Source: Nymphalis io (taxonomy: Eukaryota > Arthropoda > Insecta > Lepidoptera > Nymphalidae). From it: a stretch of DNA of 64,000 bases. Position 1 is the first letter of the stretch, and each line of letters begins with the position of its first letter. Below, piece by piece: positions 56,700 through 64,000 of the stretch. The stretch lies in NCBI RefSeq assembly GCF_905147045.1, contig NC_065913.1, positions 6,684,001 to 6,748,000 on the forward strand. The letters are read 5' to 3'. A model generated the notes under the pieces. That model ran no database searches. It was given only the letters and a program-made list of their open reading frames with translations, and was not told where the DNA came from. Both the position numbers and the translations under genes were made by a program.

Positions 56700-57000
56700 T
56701 CTTAATAGAGCTCCTTATAATGGATTCCTTTTTGATAATTATCGTAACACTATTATTGTTTAAGTATAAGTTATTGTTAAATATTTTTATAATTTTCTTA
56801 AGTTGTTACAACTATTTTAAAAAGTAATATTTAATGACCATTGCAAGCATTCACTAGAATTGGCTATGTGAATGCAGCAACGTTATTCGAGCTACACTGT
56901 TCAAATTAGTTCCTTCTGGCACATATGACATAATATACCCCCTGACGCATGCCGCGGGTGAAAAACAGTATCGAGATCCGTAATCTATACATAGATATAT
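56700..57000. other. AT-rich intergenic sequence
   Basis: Downstream of the short RR cuticle gene; no feature recognised before the inverted repeat at 57001. Confidence 0.4.
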
Positions 57001-57297
57001 GGATAGTTTAGGAGATCTCGTGATGAATAGTATTTCGGATAAAAGAAACTTTATTAAGTAATCGTAATCCATATATATATATATGGATTACGGATACAGT
57101 GAAATTCATAATGAGAAATAAAGTTTTATTCATCACGAGATCTCCTAAACTATCCGCCCGATTGACTTGAAATTTGTCACAGTTACTCCTTCCCCGATGT
57201 AGATGCTCTTTAGAACGGATTTTACGCAAATCTGCTCCAAAATATAATACATTTTTCTTCTTATGTACTCGTGCGAAGCCGAAACGATATAGCTAGT
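57001..57297 (+). mobile_element. Helitron-like repeat with inverted duplication
   Basis: 57129-57297 is a relative of 25985-26148 ending GCGAAGCCGAAACGATATAG then CTAGT. 57001-57027 is an exact reverse complement of 57129-57155, and 57063-57092 is a perfect 30-bp palindrome in the loop. Confidence 0.6.
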
Positions 57298-58257
57298 TAA
57301 ATATAAAATAATAAATAAGATATAATTAACAAGGTCTGCAAAGTCCTTGGTCCTAACTATGATCAAATGTGTTGTGTAAGTCATTAGCGATATCAAATAG
57401 AATTCACACGCCATTAAATTAACCAATATTTGCACACACTGATCTATTATTACGTGATCTTGTTATGTATCTGAGCGTTCTAAGAATATTATAATTTATC
57501 ATCCTTGATATAATCTCATAATTCATACCAATATTTTATTGTGCCTTTACAAATATACCAACAAAAATGAAGGCAGTTAAGTGATTTATTAATAGCTCGA
57601 AAAGGATGCACTATATGGTAACATAGTAAATTATGTGGCAGTGTGCACACGTCCCACCGCCGGGCTCTCCTAGTTATATAGGAGCTAGTTATAAAGTTAT
57701 ATATTCCTAGGGCATAGTTCTCCTAGTTATGATGCATGTGACAAATTGTAATCCGAATTCCAACTGACTCATTTGTCTCTCGGATTTGAACCTACGATCT
57801 TCGGTTAAGATTCACTAATAGATAATAATCTTAGCGATTGACATTCGCCCTACTTATGTAGCGTTCTTAGTTAATCTAGCCTTTTAGGCTAATCTATTAA
57901 TTTATACAGAGCCACTCTTTCGATATCTCGACAAACGTAGGTGATAAATGTATATAACCTAAATTTTGGAGCGTAAAAAAGCAAAACAAAATCACACGCA
58001 ATTAAAATGTATATAATAATGACTCCTGTTTTTTTTGTATTTGAGTGGGTCCCTGGATGGTTTAGATTGGACCAGTTAGATGGCAACGCGAACAGGTTCG
58101 ATGTATTTAAAAAAAACCATGCAATAACAATTGATAAGTCAGTAGTACTCGCCCGAGTTTGAACTCGCAATCGACTAAGATGCAAATTATCTCGCACATT
58201 GCACAAAACGATACATACCATGTTAAAACACATTGTCATTTCTTAAAACGTTTTTTT
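57298..58257. other. AT-rich intergenic sequence
   Basis: Includes degraded SINE B traces near 57635-57815 (GTCCCACCGCCGGGCTCTCC, GGATTTGAACCTACGATC). A 116-codon minus ORF (57889-58239) lacks any domain cue. Confidence 0.4.
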
Positions 58258-58515
58258 TTAATATCCTGGGATATTATTTACACACGGCCACTTGATCCAA
58301 AACTAAGCAGAGCTTGTACTATGGAAACCAGACAACTGATATACCACATATACTACTTTTCTTTTTTAAATACATACTTATATAGATAATTACACCCAGA
58401 CTCAGGACAAACAGACATGTTCATGCACACAAATGTTTGTCCTGGGTGGGAATCGAACCCTCAACCTTCGGCGTGAAAGGCACGTATCTACCAACCACGT
58501 CAACCGGCCCGTTTT
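58258..58515 (-). mobile_element. SINE family C
   Basis: Reverse copy from TAATATCCTGGGATATTATT to GTCAACCGGCCCG. Confidence 0.85.
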
Positions 58516-58654
58516 ATAGTATATAACTTTTCGACACGAGCATTACGCATGGAGCAATAACATAAACTATCTAGCTGGTAAACTGTAACCAAAAAATTGT
58601 AATAAATAATTTGTATGAAATTGATCGAAATAGAGCATGTATGATTTACTTTGG

Positions 58655-58925
58655 GCTTTGTGCAACTCCATCAAGAAAGGTGCCACCCATTAATCATATA
58701 TTTTATCGCAGCAATAGGCACTCAGTATCGTTGTGTTCCGGTTTGAAGGGTGAAGTGAGCCAGTGTTACATGTACAAGGGACATAAAATCTCAGTTCCCA
58801 AAGTGGTACTTTGGCGATATAAAAGATGGTTAATATTTCTTTAAGTGCTAATGTCTATGAGCGGTGATGACCACTTACCATCAGGTGGCCCCTTTGCCAG
58901 TCAACTTGTGTTTGTATGTTAAATA
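58655..58925 (+). mobile_element. SINE family A, diverged
   Basis: GGGCTTTGTGCAACTCCATC to CCACTTACCATCAGGTGGCC. Confidence 0.75.
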
Positions 58926-58935
58926 ATAAAAAAGT

Positions 58936-59640
58936 AGTGTATGATAGACCTGTATTCTGCATATATATAGCGGGTACATGCACCATACATGCATGCATAT
59001 ACATACATACATACACCCGCGAAATAGCTAGTAAATAAAATCTGTAGTAATATTATAATGCGAAACTTTTCCAATTTTCCTTTCCTCTTAGCGCCTAACT
59101 CACTAAAAAGAACGGTAAAATTAAAAAATATATATGAAAAGAACCGTACTTAAATTTTTTAACGCAACTTAAATTACGATAAAAATGTATTTAAAAAACT
59201 TCAGTCTAAGCTTGGGTTTAAAATAAAAACTTAACAATGTCGAATAAATGAGCTATTCTGAATAAATAAGCAAAATAATCTTCATCTTTTACTAAATACA
59301 ATAAATGCGAATGTTTCGATTTTGGACTCCATCACACTTGAAAAAAAGACATATTCTACATTAAGATTTCTTTTGATTTCTACATTGATAAATACAACCA
59401 AAGATGTTGTATTAATAATATTTCTTATATATATTACGAGTGTTTGTTATATATTATACATGTATATAGCTGATATGTATTGAAGCATCATCTCGGGGGT
59501 TGTCCGTTATTAGGTAGTGATTGAAAAGATTATCTTTTTCCATGTATTTTTTTCAATGTAATGTTTCTGATTACATTTTTTGTATGTAAAAGATATTTAT
59601 TAAATACCGAGCAAATCAAATGATATTATTTTAATTATTT
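58936..59640. other. AT-rich upstream region of the EYGPP gene
   Basis: CATACATG-type repeats at 58978-59012 and an end-like CCCGCGAAATAGCTAGTAAA at 59015-59034 (Helitron-type trace); nothing else recognised. Confidence 0.4.
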
Positions 59641-59708
59641 CTAAGCATAAGGTCCAGATAAAACGTGCGTCTTCAAACGACCTTGGCCGTCGCTCCAATT
59701 CGCGTCCA
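59641..59708 (-). other. candidate minus-strand terminal coding exon
   Basis: On the minus strand an acceptor-like CTTTTGCAG (59717-59709) is followed by 22 codons, about DANWSDGQGRLKTHVLSGPY, then TAG at 59643-59641. An AATAAA lies about 40 bases further on (near 59600). No upstream exon was found; it would have to overlap the introns of the plus-strand gene that starts 160 bp away, or lie beyond the window. It may be a real 3' exon, a decayed relic or chance. Confidence 0.3.
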
Positions 59709-59796
59709 CTGCAAAAGACAATCAAATAATTATATTTCAAATATTTGCCAAAAGCCTCGGTTTGTTTGAATTTTTTTTATCAACGTCAAATTTTAG

Positions 59797-59832
59797 TATA
59801 AAATCTGCCTCGATCAGAAGGAGGCATCATTC
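59797..59832 (+). promoter_or_regulatory. core promoter of the EYGPP protein gene
   Basis: TATAAAA at 59797-59803 and ATCATTC at 59826-59832, 29 bp apart. The ATG at 59869 sits about 40 bases downstream. Confidence 0.65.
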
Positions 59833-59868
59833 ACTTCTCACTTTCGAAGATCTCAATATCTCATCAAC

Positions 59869-62800
59869 ATGAAGGTAAATTGTTTTAATATATAACAATA
59901 ATCTATTCTATTATATTATACTGAAGTTTTTTTTGTAATGCAATTGTATATTTACGTTTGCCTATATAGACTATTTATTCAAATAGGTTAGACTATATAT
60001 ATAACACTACACTCCGACTCACGAAGGCCTAGTCGGCGGTAGTAACGTTCAACGCGGGTAAAACCGCCTGAGCAGCTACTAAAATTATCAATTTAATTAT
60101 TAGAGAATTGTTTTTCACGTACAATATAAAAAATATTAACCGAATTGTTTTGAAAATTGGTCGCAATTTGCGTTTTTTTTTAAATATAATTAAATTTTAA
60201 ACCATATCAAAAACTATATTAAAGTCCGTAGCAAAAGGACTTTGCCTTTTTTTCTTTTAAAAATATGCTTTAGAAATTTATTCACCAGACTTCTCAGGGA
60301 TGGTTTGGGTATAAATTAGGAGAAATCAAATTAATAAGAGATTGAATTAATTTTTTTTTCGATTTTAACTCCAGTTATCTTCATTATCTATTTGTTTTAC
60401 AGGTTTTGGCTTTAGTTATTCTCGCAGTGGCCTCAGCATCTGGCAAGGGATCCGGACCCTACCTGCCGAGTGGATGGAGGCCAGACGGACCAGCCTTCTT
60501 TCTTCCTTCAGAAGTGGTACAACAAATTCTTAAATTTAGAATTTACGAGCCTTAACAACTTCAGCTAGCACAAATACTAAACTCGCTTATTGTTTTGATA
60601 CTAAGCGACATATATTAATTTCGATCAAGATATTATATTTTGATCAGACACTGCTATAATATAGCTTTTAAGAACAGAAGGGGCTGTAACTACTAAGCTT
60701 ATATTTTAAAAATTTGGTAATATTTACAAAAAAACACTCATAAAGTTTTTTGGATTGTTCACGCTACGGAATCAGTGGCTAAGTTTTTATTTAAATATCT
60801 GTTTCAGAAACCCTCTGAAAACCCTCTTAAAGATGTGATTCTCGCCGGTTCTGAAGCATCAGGCTCTGATTTCCTCCGTGAATACGGACCACCGAAAGTT
60901 CAAGAGGTTTCCCAGAATTTGATCAACCAAGGACTGCCCGATGTAGCCACCGAGCAAACTTTTGGCATTATTCCTCTATTTAATGATGAGACTAAAGAAG
61001 CCGTACAGGCTGAAGTAGAAGCCATCACAGAAAACGCTGAAGGTGAATATTTAAAAAAAAAGAATATCAAATACACCAAAATAAAACAAAGCAAATGAAT
61101 CAAAATTTATAATAATTAATAACAAATTGTCTTATTACTTTCAGCTAAATCAGAACAATCCGAAGGTACCACAGAATCAGTCATCTTAGAAGAGAAGACT
61201 ACATTAGTCAATCTACCACTTGTAGAAGTTGAAAGGATTGTCGAAACTTCTCAAACAACTCTTGCTAATGGCGTCGAAACAATAAACACTAACGTTGAAA
61301 TATCTCAGTTAGAAAATATCGTATCTTCCGAAGGTACTGTTGAGAATGTAGTTATCACTCAAGAGAGTAGCCAGAAGACGGAAGTAACCAACCAACAATC
61401 AGCCCAAGGATCAACTTCATTTAACGTTGAGGTGACGAAAGTAGTTGAAAGTATCTCCGAGCAAGTGTCCCAAGAATCGGTGAACCAACAAGAATCCGTT
61501 GCATCCGTCACTGAGTCTCAGTCTGATGTTACTGAATCCGAAGCCGCAGTTGGAAACTCAGATTTGTCATCGGCTCTCATTAAAGAAGTTACTCTTCAAC
61601 AGGTCCAGAACATCCCCGATATTATCGCCAGCCTTGAAAACGAAAACAAAGCACGAGTATGGCTCTAATCATATTGTTTTTTTTTATAAATTTTGAAGTA
61701 ATTTTAATTAACATTTAATTCATAATGATAATAATGTTACAGGCGGAAGAAAATCAAGCAGTCAGCGACGTAACTGCTGTTCAAAGTACCGGGTATGACA
61801 ATTTATATTTTCGCCATTAGTTTATTTCCAAATGTATTTTATTTTACAACCAACCCGCATTAGTTCCGCTTAGTGCAATAATGTCCAAATCTTCTTCGCG
61901 AGAGAAAAAGAGGCCTTTGCTGAGCAGTGGGATATGTATAGGCTTTTATTTGTTCGTTATTTTATGGTTACGCTAAATTCGGATCTACTAAATTTTCGCA
62001 CAAAATATTGACTTGGTTGATAAAATACGTACACATATTTATATTATTGTCACTTTGTGTCTTTTGTCTTGTTTATTAAACTATCCAGTATTTACGTGTT
62101 CATGATGAGAGAGTTATCCGGGATAGAATCTACTCACACGTACGCTTGTCATGTTCTGTCAATTATCAAAGATAGTTCTAATCAATGTTATTAAAATGAA
62201 ACCATAGACTACTAGACTGCTTATTTTTTAATAATTTAAATGATATTCCTATCAATATTCTTTAATATTTTTCCCTTAATCGTATTAATTGAAAATATTT
62301 TATTCATAATGTTTTTTTTTTTTCTAGTTCAATTGAGCAAGCTCCGGAAGGTTTCCTTGAGTACGGTCCCCCTGGCTTCGCCGAGTACGGCCCCCCTAAA
62401 GGCGATCTTACTCAAGAAGCTATTGAGGTATATTCCTATTGCAGTTTATAAAAAGTGCAAGTTAATTATGTATAATGTTAAATGTACGATAACATTTGTG
62501 TGTTTTCTCTTGTGAAATACGATCATGGACGAATCATTATTCGTTATCCTTAAAAAAAAAACAACTACGTGCTATTCTACGTAACACAATACGATTTGTA
62601 TTTAAATCCGAGAAAAAATAAGTTAATGTTTTTAAAATATATATTTAGAATTTTTATCTTGTAAATAGTGGTGCCTCACGATTAACGTTTTTTTGTTAAA
62701 TGTTACTGGAGTTTAACATATCGGTTGAAGCTAATGTTAACAGTTCTGCTAATTAGGATCATGGAATAGTTAAAGGTATATTAACAATTCTAAGACGAAA

Positions 62801-63833
62801 TAATTATTCGAAGTCAACTGGTTAGACAGTAGTACGTTAAGTCCCCCAGCTTTAAAGTACAATTATTACTTCTAGCATTTCTTGAAAATCATTTCAATTA
62901 ACTTACAGGAGAAAACCGCAGACCTATCCTTCGAAACCAACGAGACCAGAAGACGTCGTTTCTCACCAAAATTCAAGTAAACTACATAATTTCATTTTAT
63001 TATTATCTCAATTAAAAATCTTAAGATTGATTATAAATGACGTTTCAAAGAATTCAAAGTTTTTTTTAAATATTTGACACAATAATTGAATGATATTTGA
63101 GTATTCGATCGTTCTATATTATAGGTCAAGTTGCCTACCAAAATATTTTTAATACAGATGTATATAATTGATTAAGCCGCAATAGCACAATGGCTGCAAC
63201 ATATGAATCTTATTCAAATGCGAATTCAAATGCCAAGCACTAACTAGTATCCGTGTGCTTAGTTATGTTTACAATAATGAATCTCGAGAAAGCATGAGGG
63301 AACTTTCACGTGCAAAGATCCTCTTTTCAATAGAAGAGTTTATGATTAGAAGACATTTGTCTAGCAGTGGGACATTCACTGTCAGTTTATTGTATATACA
63401 TAGTAATTAGTACCTATACAATTGATATAGTTAACTCTACCATAACAGCCTGTGAATGTCCCACTGCTGGGCTAAAGGCCTCCTCTTCTCTTTTTGAGGA
63501 GAAGGTATTGGAGCTTATTCCACCACGCTGCTCCAATGCGTGTTGGTGGAATACACATGTGGCAGATTTCAGTGAAATTAGACACATGCAGGTTTCCTCA
63601 CGATGTTTACCTTCACCGTAAAGCACGAGATGAATTATAATCACAAATTAAGCACATGAAAATTCAGTGGTGCTTGCCCAGTTTGAACCCACTATCATCG
63701 GTTAAGATTCACGCGTTCTTACCACTGGGCCATCTCGGCTTTTTAACTCATATAGTTAACTCTAATAATAATTAATTAAATTTATTAAAATTCTAATTCT
63801 ATATTTATTTTCAGATCTTCAAAGAAGCATTAA
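59869..63833 (+). CDS. secreted acidic EYGPP-motif structural protein (cuticle-type, no RR domain)
   Basis: Predicted 367-aa secreted protein. Exons: 59869-59874 (Met-Lys), 60403-60516, 60808-61042, 61145-61656, 61743-61792, 62328-62427, 62909-62976, 63815-63833 (TAA); total 1104 nt, all phases agree. Signal peptide MKVLALVILAVASASG is followed by a Gly/Pro-rich stretch (YLPSGWRPDGPAFFLP). Exon 3 has one REYGPP and exon 6 has two EYGPP motifs. Exon 4 is a 170-codon acidic stretch dominated by Ser, Glu, Val, Thr and Gln. The C-terminus has a basic RRRR site and SPKFK. If exon 7 were not spliced, a TAA at 62978 would end the protein about five residues earlier. The family is not recognised; the tyrosine-glycine-proline motifs, identical promoter layout and tandem position suggest a cuticle or other extracellular matrix protein. 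AATAAA at 63944. Confidence 0.78.
63175..63385 (+). mobile_element. SINE family B, old copy
   Basis: AAGCCGCAATAGCACAATGG at the head and AGCAGTGGGACATTCACTGT at the tail, with a degraded middle; last intron of the EYGPP gene. Confidence 0.55.
63440..63748 (-). mobile_element. SINE family B, full copy
   Basis: Reverse copy from CATAACAGCCTGTGAATGTC to GGGCCATCTCGGCTTTTTA; about 65 bp before the last exon of the EYGPP gene. Confidence 0.9.
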
Positions 63834-63943
63834 TGAAAATTTCCATACCAAGATCGGCTTTAATTAAAACTATAATCTAGAGTATATGCTTATCAACGTA
63901 CATACTGTACTGGCGCAAAAAAAAAATGTAAACATTAAAAAAT

Positions 63944-63949
63944 AATAAA
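63944..63949 (+). terminator. poly(A) signal of the EYGPP protein gene
   Basis: AATAAA about 110 bases after the TAA in the last exon. It supports use of the final small exon rather than ending at 62980. Confidence 0.5.
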
Positions 63950-64000
63950 TATTGATAATATTCTACACATGTATTTTAGTTAATTCCTTATTATATCATT

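Noticed and set aside
57889..58239. 116-codon minus-strand ORF
   Set aside because: Overlaps no conserved motif and ends in a degraded SINE C region; likely chance.
1..64000. CRISPR arrays, operons, riboswitches, prophage or integron features
   Set aside because: No spaced direct repeats, Shine-Dalgarno-led ORFs or bacterial gene clusters; the window is eukaryotic.

Overview
The window looks like nuclear DNA of a butterfly or moth (Lepidoptera, probably a butterfly). It is AT-rich, and its genes have many short exons with GT-AG introns. It is crowded with tRNA-derived SINEs, CR1/jockey-type and RTE-type LINEs, a DIRS-like tyrosine-recombinase fragment, a mariner element and Helitron-like debris. 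The host genes are insect cuticle (Rebers-Riddiford) proteins and insect-type ABHD12 lipases. Nothing bacterial, viral or organellar was recognised.

Left half (about 4.5-31.2 kb, minus strand): two tandem nine-exon genes for ABHD12-like alpha/beta hydrolases. The telomere-side copy (CDS 4576-14502) and the other copy (CDS 16209-31146) have matching exon boundaries and phases. Both keep the HGN oxyanion motif, the GHSLG serine elbow, the Asp and the His. Most of the span is intron filled with transposable elements, some of them nested. Two examples are a YLDD reverse transcriptase with a restriction-like nuclease domain between the last two exons of copy 2, and a tyrosine-recombinase gene split by a CR1-like LINE in intron 7 of copy 1.

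Middle (31.7-40 kb): two single-exon secreted proteins of the spherulin-2A / ETX-MTX2 (aerolysin-like) type are arranged head to head. The 6.4 kb between their starts holds an RTE remnant and a LINE inserted into another LINE. One paralogue keeps the Ser/Thr-rich membrane-hairpin-like region. In the other it has been replaced by charged and aromatic residues.

Right half (43-64 kb, plus strand): three tandem genes for secreted structural (cuticle or extracellular matrix) proteins. They are a pro-resilin-like protein with about 15 YGxP repeats plus an RR chitin-binding domain, a shorter RR protein, and an acidic EYGPP protein without an RR domain. All three start with the same layout: TATA box, ATCATTC initiator 29-30 bp on, and a first coding exon of only two codons. 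A decayed mariner copy, SINEs and microsatellites fill the gaps.

Splice sites and exons were read by eye from reading frame, consensus GT/AG and comparison of the paralogues. No transcript or database evidence was available, and family names come from recognised motifs.
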